NCBI GenBank assembly: GCA_950106755.1
Contig: OX467082.1
Span: forward strand, 10,478,001-10,542,000
Direction of reading: 5' to 3'
Source of the DNA: Climacium dendroides
Taxonomy: Eukaryota; Streptophyta; Bryopsida; Hypnales; Climaciaceae
Length of the DNA: 64,000 bases
The first letter of the stretch is position 1; each line of letters begins with the position of its first letter. Position numbers and translations under genes: made by a program. This document shows positions 36,011 through 45,572 of the stretch, in pieces. Below the pieces are notes generated by a model that did no database searches, had not been told where the DNA came from, and worked only from the letters and a program-made list of their open reading frames with translations.

Positions 36011-37060
36011 CTGATTGCTTCAATCAGTTACGGTGGAGGAGCTGTGTTTTGAAGGAGCTCACGGTCGGGGTTGAAGCTGCTGAAGAAGACGTCCGGGTTC
36101 AAATCTGCAAGGTCTTCTAATCGTGGCAGGTGAGCACTTCGGGTTTTCTTTTCTGATGATTAGGTCAACATGCGCAACTTCTCTCGCAGAGCTTGTGCAA
36201 TTCGTAGTCCATGACTGACAAGGGAATTTCATTGTACGCCAAGGTTTCGTAATGCATCTGTCGCTACGTTGCTGAGGCAATTTTTCGGTTGCCCCCCAGG
36301 CCATGCAGGCATTTTCATTGATGCTAGTGCTTTGCCTGTGCACCGAATCCCCGACGCTCTTGCCATCTCCTGATGGAATGTGTGAGGTTCTAGACTGAGT
36401 TGCCATAGAACGTGCCAGACAGTCGCAGATTGAACCCGTGCATAAGATGAAAGAGATTGGATTGCAGCGTGAATGAATTCAGTGTGCGAGCTTTGTAGAG
36501 GTCGATGTCTTTTGCTTTGAGGGACTCGGCTACGTGCAGTGCATGTTTTTTCCCGAAAGAAATGAAGCCAGCATCCTGTTTTTTGAGTTGTCCTGGAGCG
36601 GAGAGGAGCGGAGCGTGTGATGTTGCACTGTTTTTGGCTATAGTGTCAAAGCTAAAGGCACTGGATGTTTGTTGTTCCAAGTTTCATGTTTCATTTCTGT
36701 ATTTCATTGCTTTTCAAACTTGTTGTGTAAGCTGCCATTTTGAAGGATGGATTATATTCATTGGCAGAGCATTGACGTCTGAAAGACTATGTTTGTTATT
36801 TTATTCAGGAATCAATTAATGAGGAGGTGAATTGCAGTTTCAGCATTCAGCTAGCTTTGGAATTTGATTTTTTCTTGTTTTCAGTCCAGATTCCATTCCT
36901 ACCTTCCCTTGATTTTAATCATAGGTATATCCTTAACCAATTCACTTCCAGGTCTATCTGAGCTTAGGTTTGCTTAGGGTCTGTATGTGTTTTGGAGTTT
37001 GTGTGAGAAATCTTGGAGAAGTTCAGAAGCAGACTTGCCCTTAAAACCCTAAAATATAAC
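36011..37060. other. Probable 5' leader / leader intron of the downstream gene
   Basis: GC-richer before about 36.1 kb, with a donor-like GCAG/GTGAGC at about 36129, then pyrimidine-rich intron-like DNA. No long coding frame. It lies just upstream of the palindrome-bearing leader and the ParB-like exon, so a spliced leader is plausible but not shown. Confidence 0.35.
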
Positions 37061-37067
37061 AGAATGC

Positions 37068-37723
37068 AAATCAGCGCGAGCCGCGCTGATTTGACAATAT
37101 ACTATCTTGGAAGCCAGAAAAATTTGACAAGCTAGGTAGACTACAGGATAAGTAGCTCAAGGATCACAGTGATTAGCTGGAGTCTGTCACCTGAAACAAA
37201 GAACTGCATATCAGCGTGAGCCGCGCTGATCTGCAATGTCGCCTTCAAAACATAAACTGACTAATTTCATATAATTGAACTAAAATCTAGGAATTCCGCT
37301 ACGTTAATATCTCCCGACAAGCGAATTAGAGCAACCCACTCTCAATTGTAGAAGCACAACTCCATAGTATTTAAGAACCCTGCACCGCTGATCAGCGCGA
37401 GACGCGCTGATCCGCAACGTCTCTCCTATAAAAACAAACAACCTAAGAGAAAATAAAATGAACCCAAATACATGAATTCCACAACGCAAATATATAACAA
37501 TTGAACACATCAGCGCGATCCGCGCTGATTCGTTAAGTCTTGTCGTAAAAGATAAGAAAGCCAGATAACTGAGGTCATCGGAATAGAGAACCAAACCCAA
37601 TAGAAACTAACCTCACCTTCATAAGTAGGAAATACATCAACATCTACAATAGACAAGCAATGTAACAAGGCCGAAAACAACAATCTACAAACCGAACGCA
37701 GATCAGCGCGACTTGCGCTGATC
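37068..37723. repeat. Five palindromes TCAGCGCGA-N-CGCGCTGA in the gene leader
   Basis: Copies at 37068-37092, 37211-37230, 37391-37411, 37509-37529 and 37701-37723. Arms are ATCAGCGCGA and the reverse complement with a changing central base. Several are followed by CAA(T/C)GTC and share weak similarity between copies, as in a decayed tandem array. The stretch ends at an acceptor (TTCTACTCGCAG, 37775) just before the first coding exon. Confidence 0.9.
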
Positions 37724-37775
37724 CGACAAGTGCATTCATAACAAGCCACCTGACATATTATTATTCTACTCGCAG

Positions 37776-39231
37776 AATGGATCAATACAGAGAAGCACTG
37801 GAAATGTACTTTGACAGATGTGATATTCAGTACCCTGAAGACCCCAACGAGACAGATGGATCCCTCATCGAGGGCGAGTACTGGGAGTTCAAACATCCGG
37901 ATAGGGTTGAAGCGTGGGGATTCCACATGATCCCCTTCAGAAACAATTTCTGCTTCGTGTACAAGTTCAAGAACGCGCAGGTGTTTCTAAACCTCTCCTA
38001 CGAGGAGATGGTAAAAGATCTAGAAACAGACACCCTCCCCATGGTTAGAGTGAAGTGTGTGACAACGTTTCCCAACGTTGCCCCTCAAGACCAGTACCAC
38101 TTCACAATCTGCCTAAACTCCATCCTCATTCCGTATGTGATGACACCCCTCCTCGCAAGCCTAGAACCCACGCCGTTCCGGGACGAAATAAAGGAGTTGG
38201 AGAAAAAAATCGATAACAATGAGTGGCAGAATTCAGATGGCACGCCCTTAAACCACAAGAAGCTCTGCAGCAAGATCCGTGCCTTGTTCAAGGACTTCGA
38301 TCAACTCAAAGGGAAGCTGGCAATGCAGACCGAGTTAAGCAGGCCGAGATCTGTCTCAGTGGACACCTCCAGACAGGGTGTGAGTCAGGGCTCCAGACTC
38401 AACAGCACGCAGGAATCTGGAGGCGCTCGGGGAACCAGAAATTCGAGAAAGCCGGTAGAGAAAACCCCGGAAAATAAGAAAGGGAAGAAAAGTAATTCCT
38501 CCCCGTCTGTGCAGGCACCTCTGGCAAGGTCCTCTGAGGTATCTGAAGTTGCGGAGGCAAGTTACGTTGACGAGATGGCACATGTCCCTCATTCTCGAGC
38601 AACGGAAAGAAAGCCAGACTATGAAGAAGTAAGCAAAGTGTACAAGAAGTTCTGGACCACTTGTGAGGACGCCTACATCTTCAAGACTGATGACAAGAAA
38701 GAGATTGACATCTCTCAACTAGTCCCACCTCCGGCAACATTCAACATCCGCTCGAAGGAGGACCGAATCGTCGAGGATTTAGTGAACTGGCTACTAAATA
38801 TGCCCGACAAGAGCACGAGACAAACGCTCTGCGTCATGCCGGTTGGATACAATGAAAAACCGAAGGAGTGGGCAGAGATTGAAAAAGGCGATTTCTACAT
38901 CATCAATGGGCAGCACAACGTCGCCGCCAGTAAGTGGATGATGGATGACGCCAACAAGGTAGACCGCACGGAGAGGGAACACTTCCGGAAATGGAAGTGC
39001 TTCGTGGTCTGGTCAAATGACGCAGAGAAGCTCAGGCTCATTTCCGCGTTCTACAATAGGACAAACCATTTCCAGGTTGCGCAGCCATCATGGGCAACGA
39101 ATATCCTTGGAGCGCGGTCAGTGTGGGAGGCTATGGGGAAGCCAAGAAATCCTACGCAGGTAGCGTCCGTTGGGACCAGCACGGCTACAAGACACACGGT
39201 TGAAGCAAGAAGAAACAGAGAGTCCTTTCAG
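37776..39231 (+). CDS. Exon 1: N-terminal region and ParB/Srx-like domain
   Basis: The acceptor CGCAG ends at 37775 and ATG 37777 follows. It encodes 485 codons without a stop. Residues 1-180 are a globular region I do not recognise; 185-290 is a disordered, basic linker (ENKKGKKSN). Residues 309-390 look like a ParB/sulfiredoxin-fold domain: EIDISQLVPPP, LCVMPVGYN, then FYIINGQHNVAASKWM, where GQHN (38908-38919) stands at the place of the conserved GxxR/GQHR nucleotide-binding motif. The usual Arg is Asn here, so activity is uncertain. ParB-like domains next to DNA methylase domains are known in phages and bacteria, which fits the next exon. The exon ends CAG/GTATGT (39231/39232) in phase 0. 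Confidence 0.7.
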
Positions 39232-39352
39232 GTATGTATGCATTTCAGCGCGGTTCGCGCTGATGTGTCAAGTTTGGCTCAAGTCAACTAGCAATGCCAA
39301 TTCAAAGATCATTAAACCACCTTGTCTAATAAGTGTTGTGCACGATCCTCAG
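39232..39352 (+). other. Intron 1 (121 bp) with palindrome
   Basis: GTATGT...GATCCTCAG. A palindrome TCAGCGCGG-T-TCGCGCTGA lies at 39245-39263, 13 bases after the 5' splice site. Removing it keeps the frame (SFQ joined to DFEK). Confidence 0.75.
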
Positions 39353-40699
39353 GACTTCGAGAAAGCCGTCTTCTTGCGGTTCTCGATGATTGACGTGAAC
39401 AAGAACCTCCGAATCGCAAAGACAAAGTCGAAGGAGGAGAAGCTGAAGCTCACGAATGAGCTCAAGCTAATCATGGCCCCAGAGGAAGTGTACAAGCTCT
39501 GGAGCGAGGTTATCACTGCGGCCGCATTCGGAGAGCTCATCAACCCAGACACGCGGAGAACGTTCAATGCAAGGGAAGGATGGAACCCAGATAACTGCCT
39601 TCTCAACCGAGAATTCTTCAAGCATCTGGGAAACCTGAGCTATGACGAATTGGCGACACTCGCCAAGCATATGCTGAACTAGACAGGAGAGAAACGCACC
39701 TTGCCTTATCCGAAGGTGACGGTGAAGGCCGTGTCGTCTGTGCTGTAGAGTTGCTATACCGCCAGGGAGTGGTCGGAGAGGCGGAAGCGCAAGCACTTGG
39801 TGAAGAAAGAGCTTCACCAAATCGATCCTGAGCTTGGACTTATGAATGCCAAGAACAAAATCATCAAGGACAATTGGAAAGCATTCAAGACGTCGCGAAT
39901 GTTTTCCAGAGCCACGATGGACGTGTTCCTCGACCGACCTGGAGAGGCCTACTTCGGAAGAGCAAAATCTGTCAGCCAAAAGAATAAGACTTGTGCGGAG
40001 CTCTCCCCACAAGCATTCGAATTTTTCAACGTATTTCTTCGTCACAAGAATAAATTCGAGAAACCTACGGCCAAGGGTTATTACCGCCCATACGTTGAAA
40101 GCACTAATAGTTTCATGGAGTGGCCAGCGAGAGCATGGGATCCAGACACGTCGAAGAGAATGGCGTTGGGCGTGATCGACTTCAGGACATTACCTGGAGT
40201 CGAGAATAAAGGGAGCTCCACTGTGGACAGCCCTTACTTCAAGGAAGTAATGATGTCACTCCGCAAGATGCACGACCTGGTACTTCAGAATGTTCCCTCC
40301 TGGCTCTTTATTTGCGGCAATGAGAAGGAACAGGCACAGGTCCTGCACTTCGTGGAGTCTGACCAGATTCTATCTTCCTTCTTATTGGACTACTCCACGT
40401 ACAATGCGGGAAAGAATGACCGCCTCGGAGATATTTCGGCGTCGAATAAGCCGTCGAAGGTGTTTTTGGTGTTTCTTCAGCATCCCAGCAACGCAATTGG
40501 AGTGGGTATTCCAGAGCAGTACGAATGTTCGGACTCCAATCGGTACGTGAAGGCACGTGCCTACAGCGAGCTCGAATACCGGCTCCACAGCTTGGAGTTG
40601 CGCATGGAGTTCTATTTGTGGCTCGTGAAGAGTTTCTGCGCTCCAGGGGGTTGCATCTTCTCCTGTTTTGCGGGAGGCAAACTTACATGCGCTGCAGTG
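39353..40699 (+). pseudogene. Exon 2: DNA-methylase-like domain, two in-frame TAG codons
   Basis: 449 codons in the frame set by exon 1, broken by TAG at 39680-39682 and 39746-39748; no nearby GT donor could splice out the first. The late part fits the layout of beta-class N4-cytosine/N6-adenine DNA methylases: an early strand-helix region (LGVIDFRTLPG, where DPPY would be expected), WLFICGNEKEQ, FLVFLQHPSN, then near the end PGGCIFSCFAGGKLTCAAV (FAGG at 40667-40678), like the S-adenosyl-methionine motif DPFAGSGTT, continuing into exon 3. DPPY is not recognisable and the FxGxG motif is altered, so catalysis is doubtful. The two stops may be decayed CAG codons, or may split the locus into a 594-residue ParB-like protein and a second protein starting near ATG 39841. 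Confidence 0.6.
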
Positions 40700-40854
40700 G
40701 TATGTCCCTTAACTGCCGATCAACGTGACTAGCGCTGATTCGTTTCCTTCCTCTTCAATTTCATGGTTTGACGCACTCGTCAATTCAGCGCGAGTCGCGC
40801 TGAATTGTCACTGTCTACAATTGTATTCTAACCCTCTACTTCTCTCCCTTGCAG
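40700..40854 (+). other. Intron 2 (155 bp) with two palindromes
   Basis: GTATGT...CTCTCCCTTGCAG. A decayed palindrome is at 40718-40740 (19 bases after the splice site). At 40782-40806 is a perfect one with 12-base arms, AATTCAGCGCGA-G- and the exact reverse complement. Confidence 0.75.
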
Positions 40855-41842
40855 ATGTCATCTGTAGATGTGTACGCTGTTGGATTTGCAGTGGAATCCC
40901 CTGACTGGGAGAAAATCTGTTCGAAGGCCTACACATTGGATAAGGCAGATTTTCTCGACACTGGGTATCCCATCCAGAGTAGTGAAGGTCCCAGTTTCTC
41001 CTCCAAGCGGAAATTGAGATCAAGTCAGGAGTCTCCAGCCAGAAAGAAGGCGGCTCCAATCTACGATGATGTAGAAGACATTTCCTCTGATGAGGAGGAA
41101 GACGACATTATGGAGATGGATGATCATAATGTAGGCATTGAAGAGATGCCCACACCAACGAGACGACATACCGACGTACCGGGGTCGTCTGCTTCATCCA
41201 TGCTTCCGCCCTTATCGCAGACGCCGCGGACGCCCACTCCTTCTAGACGGCCACAGAAGAAGAAGAAGGCAGATTCCATCACCAATGTCGTCCAGCAGCT
41301 GGCTGAAATTCAAAAGTCGACCACAGAATCTCTGGCGGCTCTGCAAAAGCAGACGGAGAATTCACAGAAGCAAACGGAGCTAGCGTTGGCTCAAATGAGA
41401 GCGGACAATGCAAACGAGCGGCTGTTGAACATGGAGATGCACCAGCGGAACACGGACTGGATGAAGGAAGAGTCCCGGAGGAACAGGGAGATCATACAGT
41501 TGTTGATGTCGAGGGTCGGAATCCAACCTCTTGCTGAGCTACAGCCCGCGACGCAGTCGCCTCCGCTGATGCTGCAAGGCCAACCCTCCAGTTCCAACAT
41601 CAGCAATGCCTCAAGCCCGGTGCACTCGGACAATGCGCCTCCACCTCTTCCTAGTGCGGATCCTGTCTCGATGCCACTCCCGCCGGTAGAAGAAGCTCCA
41701 GAGGCCATTGAACGGAGTCGTGTCGACGTCGGCGAGGGAGACACCGCAATGGAGGGCGTTGGCGTTGCGCGCATCCTGCCAGTGGATGATTCCGGGCCTA
41801 CGCAAGCAAGTTCTGACCAATCCACCGAGGAACCACGTGCAG
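40855..41842 (+). CDS. Exon 3: end of methylase-like fold, NLS and coiled coil
   Basis: Phase 0 join from exon 2. The first 40 residues (MSSVDVYAVGFAVESPDWEK) fit the strand and helix that follow the FxGxG motif in DNA methylases (usually ending IGIEID..Y). Then comes an acidic stretch (SSDEEEDDIMEMDD), a Pro/Thr-rich linker with a basic cluster RRPQKKKKAD (likely nuclear localisation), and a coiled coil of about 100 residues rich in Gln, Glu and Leu (LAEIQKSTTESLAALQKQ and onward). The C-terminal part is Pro/Ser-rich. The exon ends GCAG/GTTGTG (41842/41843) in phase 1. Alternatively, ATG 40855 could start a separate gene. Confidence 0.65.
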
Positions 41843-42073
41843 GTTGTGCCCAATGACCATTCAGTGTCCTGTGTGTAGTCTCAGCGCGACTCGCGTTGAA
41901 TTGTATTGTAGTCTTTGGGCTAGAGATTCAATTGTAGATACAACATGCCGACTAGAAGCAATTCAGGTGGTACAGAAAATGTAGGACTAGTTTTGTAAAT
42001 TAAAACTCATTTCATGAAATTGTAATAAATGGATTTCTCACGAAAACTATTTTTCCTGATTCATGAATCGCAG
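41843..42073 (+). other. Intron 3 (231 bp) with palindrome
   Basis: GTTGTG...GAATCGCAG. Palindrome TCAGCGCGA-C-TCGCGTTGA at 41881-41899, 38 bases after the splice site. If unspliced, the frame stops at TGA 41854-41856. Confidence 0.65.
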
Positions 42074-42261
42074 GCCACCTGAATGTCGATTGCTTGCCTG
42101 AGAAAGGCCCTCCTGTTGTCGCACATTCTCTTCTACCAATGCCTTCACCACACCTGAACGTAGATGAGGCACAACCAATGGATGAGCAATCGGTACTTCC
42201 TAGACCTGCACTATTGGCAATGGAAAACCAAGATGAACCTTCAGGTTCTACGCGGAGGAAG
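42074..42261 (+). CDS. Exon 4: Pro-rich linker
   Basis: 188 bases. With the one base carried from exon 3 it reads GHLNVDCLPEKGPPVVAHSL and onward to GSTRRK without a stop, and leaves phase 0. Low-complexity, proline-rich and probably disordered. It ends AGGAAG/GTAAAA (42261/42262). The fit of phase on both sides is the main support. Confidence 0.6.
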
Positions 42262-42384
42262 GTAAAATGCGCCCTCTTGTTCTGATGGACTCATTACTCT
42301 TCTACCTTCATTTTGAGCAATGATGCCTCCTAGAATTCGTGTCATTTGGCGTGACTGGACACGATTGCTGCCGTTTGTTACCAG
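42262..42384 (+). other. Intron 4 (123 or 138 bp), alternative acceptors
   Basis: GTAAAATGC...TTGTTACCAG. A second acceptor CTGCAG ends at 42399, 15 bases on, and keeps the same frame. No palindrome was seen in this one. Confidence 0.5.
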
Positions 42385-43152
42385 GGGTCCGATCTGCAGG
42401 GCTTTGATAAGGGATCCTCGGAGGGAGTCCATAGGTCATTGAGATCCGGGATGGCAGGGAAGTGGTTGAACGTCATCCTGGACCTCAATGGCATTCTATG
42501 TGTCACAGAAGATTGGAAGTCCAAGGGGTCAGGGAATGCGTACAACCAGAAGTTGGAGCCACACTCGGCCACAATCGGGGCCATTGTAGGACCGGAGGCT
42601 GTCTACGTCAGGCCCAACTGCTCCGCGTTCTTGAAGGAGTTAGGCAGGATAGCATTCGTCTCAGTGTGGAGTTCCATGAAGAAGTCCACCACTGATGAGA
42701 TCTGCGCTTATCTGTTCCGAGATGGAGGGTTGCCCTTCCATGTTCTCGAGCAGGACGCATGCAAAACGTTGAAGCGCTGGGATGGAGCCGGCACGTGGAT
42801 CCCCTATAAGGAACCGGGAACTGACAAAGCATTGTTCCTCAAGAACCTAGACGTGCTTTTCGCCGTTTCCCGAACCAACTTCACTCCTGACAATACAGTC
42901 GTAGTCGACGACAGCCGCCGGAAGCACATCATGAACAAACCGGAAAATGTTGTAGTCTCGGAGTCCTGGAGTAACAAGGGCAATGGAGACAAGGACACGT
43001 TCCTGCTCGAGGTTCTACTTCCTTGGTTTCAACAATTGCACCGAAGCCAGGACATGGGACTCAAAGCATTCAGGAAAGCGAAGAAGTGGAAAATCGGGCA
43101 AAAAATGTTGTGTGAGGAAAGGAATCGTCGAGAGTACGACGAGCTCATGAAG
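42385..43152 (+). CDS. Exon 5: FCP1/NIF-type HAD phosphatase-like domain
   Basis: The frame is open through 43182. The domain starts at KWLNVILDLNGILCV (DLNG at 42481-42492), the place of the DxDx(T/V) nucleophile motif; the second Asp, the general acid, is Asn. RIAFVSVWSSM matches the motif II region. TVVVDDSRRKHIM (DDS at 42907-42915) matches the acidic motif IV typical of FCP1/NLI-interacting-factor proteins. The spacing with an insert between motifs fits that family. Plant members with DxNG are known and may not be active phosphatases. Donor AAG/GTGGTT at 43153 gives phase 0; the stronger-looking GAG/GTATGC at 43200 would need two TAG codons (43183, 43195) to be read through. Confidence 0.7.
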
Positions 43153-43422
43153 GTGGTTCGGGGGTCGCCTAGTGGCACTAGATAGCTGACCCACTAGAGG
43201 TATGCGATTCAGCGCGAGTGGAGCTGATGTATAGTGTTTTGAAGCCTCGTTCAGTACTTTTGGAGTCTCGTACATTTCAGCTCGAGTCGCGCTGATTTGC
43301 AACTTCGCGAGCAATCACGGTTGTGGACTCTCCTACCAATCTTGACTACGGAGACCCCAAAATGATGTCCAATGTTGAAATTCCCTCGATTGCTATTCTA
43401 ATTCAAGGTACGTTTGTTGCAG
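43153..43422 (+). other. Intron 5 with two palindromes
   Basis: It ends CGTTTGTTGCAG. Palindromes at 43209-43227 (one arm decayed) and 43277-43295 (TCAGCTCGA-G-TCGCGCTGA). If the 43200 donor is the true one, the first palindrome starts 9 bases after it. Confidence 0.6.
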
Positions 43423-44061
43423 ATGGACAGCACATCGAAGTACCCTGCAACGGATGGACTCCCCTGTCAGGCATCTGCGGACTCCATCTTCGATTATGGA
43501 CAGTACGTTATACTCAGTACTGGGAACTTCCTTTGCTCAGCTCCGACCGTCAATTCCACTATGGACTTCTCAAGGAAACCAATCGATGAGGGAGTGGTGG
43601 ACAGTCCGCCGGAGAAGAAACCGCGCTTGTCAGTTTCATGCTCGCCGTCTCCTCTGCGCTCCAAAGATCTTCAGGCGTCACCAATGTCACCAACTGCCTC
43701 GGACAAGGGGACTCAGAGGAAGCTTTACGGGGATGCCAATTATCCAACCTCCGTAGCACAAGAGAAGTCCAAGGCCCCAATTCATCCGCTTTCGGAAACG
43801 CTTCCGATCCCTGCTGTTGGACCATCCATACCACAGCCACACATTCCGTCTGAATGGGGGAGATTGAAGAAACCAAAACGCAGTGGATCATTCTGTACTG
43901 ATGTCTCAACTCCAAGTTGGGACACATGGGAAAGAAGGTCGTTGCAAGCACAAAAGGGGCAATACATTCGAGACTTTGGACATATCAACAAGGGGGGATA
44001 CAGTCGGGGACCGGAAATTCGAAGGGCTCGGGAAAAGATGAAGAGTGCATCGTATAGCTAA
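43423..44061 (+). CDS. Exon 6: C-terminal basic, disordered region
   Basis: 212 codons to TAA 44059-44061. Starts MDSTSKYPATDGLPCQ, has a nuclear-localisation-like PPEKKPRLS, is rich in Ser and Pro, and ends with a basic helical stretch (EIRRAREKMKSASYS). No catalytic domain. The acceptor directly precedes ATG 43423, so it could also be an independent small gene. Joined in phase 0 to exon 5, it would be the tail of the ParB/methylase/FCP1 protein. Confidence 0.55.
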   Translation: MDSTSKYPATDGLPCQASADSIFDYGQYVILSTGNFLCSAPTVNSTMDFSRKPIDEGVVDSPPEKKPRLSVSCSPSPLRSKDLQASPMSPTASDKGTQRKLYGDANYPTSVAQEKSKAPIHPLSETLPIPAVGPSIPQPHIPSEWGRLKKPKRSGSFCTDVSTPSWDTWERRSLQAQKGQYIRDFGHINKGGYSRGPEIRRAREKMKSASYS

Positions 44062-44510
44062 ATGAAGAAATTGAATGAATTCATCGACCTGGGGTGGACC
44101 TCCAATCTTCAGATGAAACTGACAAGCGCGGATTCTGAAGATTGTTCAATAGTAGTGTTATTTCCGTATTGTAGATATCTTTGTGTATGTAGGATAACTA
44201 AGTAGCATTCCACATGGGAAACGAACTAGGAAATGCTTCTGAAGACTGCATCTTGTACCTCATGTACAATTGTATGTAGAAGAGGTCCTAATTATGTACA
44301 AAAAGGCTCAACAATCCCTAAGTTTGCATAGAGAGTACAGAAATAATGAACCCTAAACCTTAGTAAGGCCTTGAGTCTGATTTTATCAATAGCAGAGAAT
44401 AATGTAGGGGTTGTTGAAACTCGGAAGTTGTAGAGTCGTATATCAACTGTTTCCTTAGCAAATAATCGTTTGCATTGCACATGGAACCGACTGAGTGCAC
44501 AACTGAGCTT
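44062..44510. other. 3' flank of the gene, non-coding
   Basis: No coding frame. Includes one arm (about 44395-44480) of an inverted repeat whose partner is near 44885-44925; the two hairpins below sit between these arms. Confidence 0.5.
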
Positions 44511-44513
44511 GAA

Positions 44514-44670
44514 AGTGGAAATGGACAAAGCAAAAATTATATAGCTCAACTCACGCCATGCTCATCAAGTACACTCATACACTATTCTTTAGACATTGTG
44601 GTGTGTGAGAGTACTTGATGAGTAGGGGTGTGAGTCGGGTTATATGATGTTTGCTTTCTCCCTTTCCACT
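44514..44670. repeat. Long hairpin H1 (about 70-bp arms)
   Basis: Starts AGTGGAAATGGACAAAGC and ends GCTTTCTCCCTTTCCACT. The arms also pair through CTCATCAAGTACACTCATAC / GTGTGTGAGAGTACTTGATG. Short loop near 44590-44600. No protein frame. Looks like a MITE or hairpin-RNA source. Confidence 0.85.
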
Positions 44671-44711
44671 TTTAAGATGTCTTAGACCCGACTATGTGCA
44701 TAGTTGAGCCA

Positions 44712-44875
44712 ATTCGTGGTAGAAGAAAAAGGAAACATTATATAACCTTTACTCGCAGCTATTCTTTGAATGTACACTCATACACTGCTTTTTGAACATT
44801 GTGGTGTGTGAGAGTACATTCTAAGAGTAGCTGCGAGTTAAGGTTTTATAATGTTTGCTTTCTTCTACCACGAAT
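44712..44875. repeat. Long hairpin H2 (about 75-bp arms)
   Basis: Starts ATTCGTGGTAGAAG and ends CTTCTACCACGAAT. The inner arms pair through ACTCGCAGCTA / TAGCTGCGAGT and GTACACTCATACAC / GTGTGTGAGAGTAC. The loop side resembles H1, so the two are relatives. Confidence 0.88.
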
Positions 44876-44971
44876 AGGCTCAACTAGGGGAACAGCTGGT
44901 ATTTGATTCTACAATTTTCGGGGCTCTAACAATCTTGGACCTCATAGTCATTATGGACAATACATTGTCTT

Positions 44972-45103
44972 ACCTCGGAAGTTGTAGACTTGAATACCAA
45001 CTGTTCCCTCACCAAATAATCTTTTGCATTGCACTTTCTCCGGTGCAATGTCTGAGAATATTGGTGGGGGAACAGTTGGTATTCGATTCTCCAATATTCG
45101 GGC
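44972..45103. repeat. Hairpin H3, miRNA-precursor-like
   Basis: The arm AATACCAACTGTTCCCTCACCAA (44993-45015; 23 bases with a break-free stem) pairs with 45061-45083, with only one G-T wobble. A second inner stem, CATTGCAC (45027-45034) with GTGCAATG (45043-45050), closes the loop. Weaker pairing continues outside. Confidence 0.85.
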
Positions 45104-45572
45104 TTTGCTAATCCCTACGTTTGTCTCTGCTTTTGATAAAGGCAGGCTCATAGCCTTCTGGTCACGAAGCCTTCATTTTGTAGACGCAATTGTCAATTTC
45201 ACAAAAGTCCTAGTGCTCAGTCGTAGTGCTTCCTGAACCCTACGTTTTACATCATATGTATCTTATACAAGTGTAGTCTACGATGGAAGTAGTAGTTTAG
45301 TACATGGATTGGTCTATGTTTATAGTGCATACATACAATACATGTATATTTGATGACTTCCTATAAATTATGAAGAAGTCACAATTTTGACCTTCGATTT
45401 TGGAATTTGTACCTTCCGTATGTGCTTTCTGTGTCATTGCAATGCTTTTCTGGTAGTCATTGATCTACAAGTATATTAAATTCATGGTTGAAAGTCTCTT
45501 CCACAACTCCCATTTCACTGGAAAACTCTCATTTTAATGAATATTATGTTACATATGTATTCAGGGACGGTT
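45104..45572. other. Non-coding gap
   Basis: No gene-like frame or notable repeat between the hairpins and the 3' end of the hAT gene. Confidence 0.5.

Noticed and set aside
37304..37926. Minus-strand frames over the palindromes
   Set aside because: They overlap the well-supported plus-strand exon and are open mainly because the palindromes lack stops in several frames.
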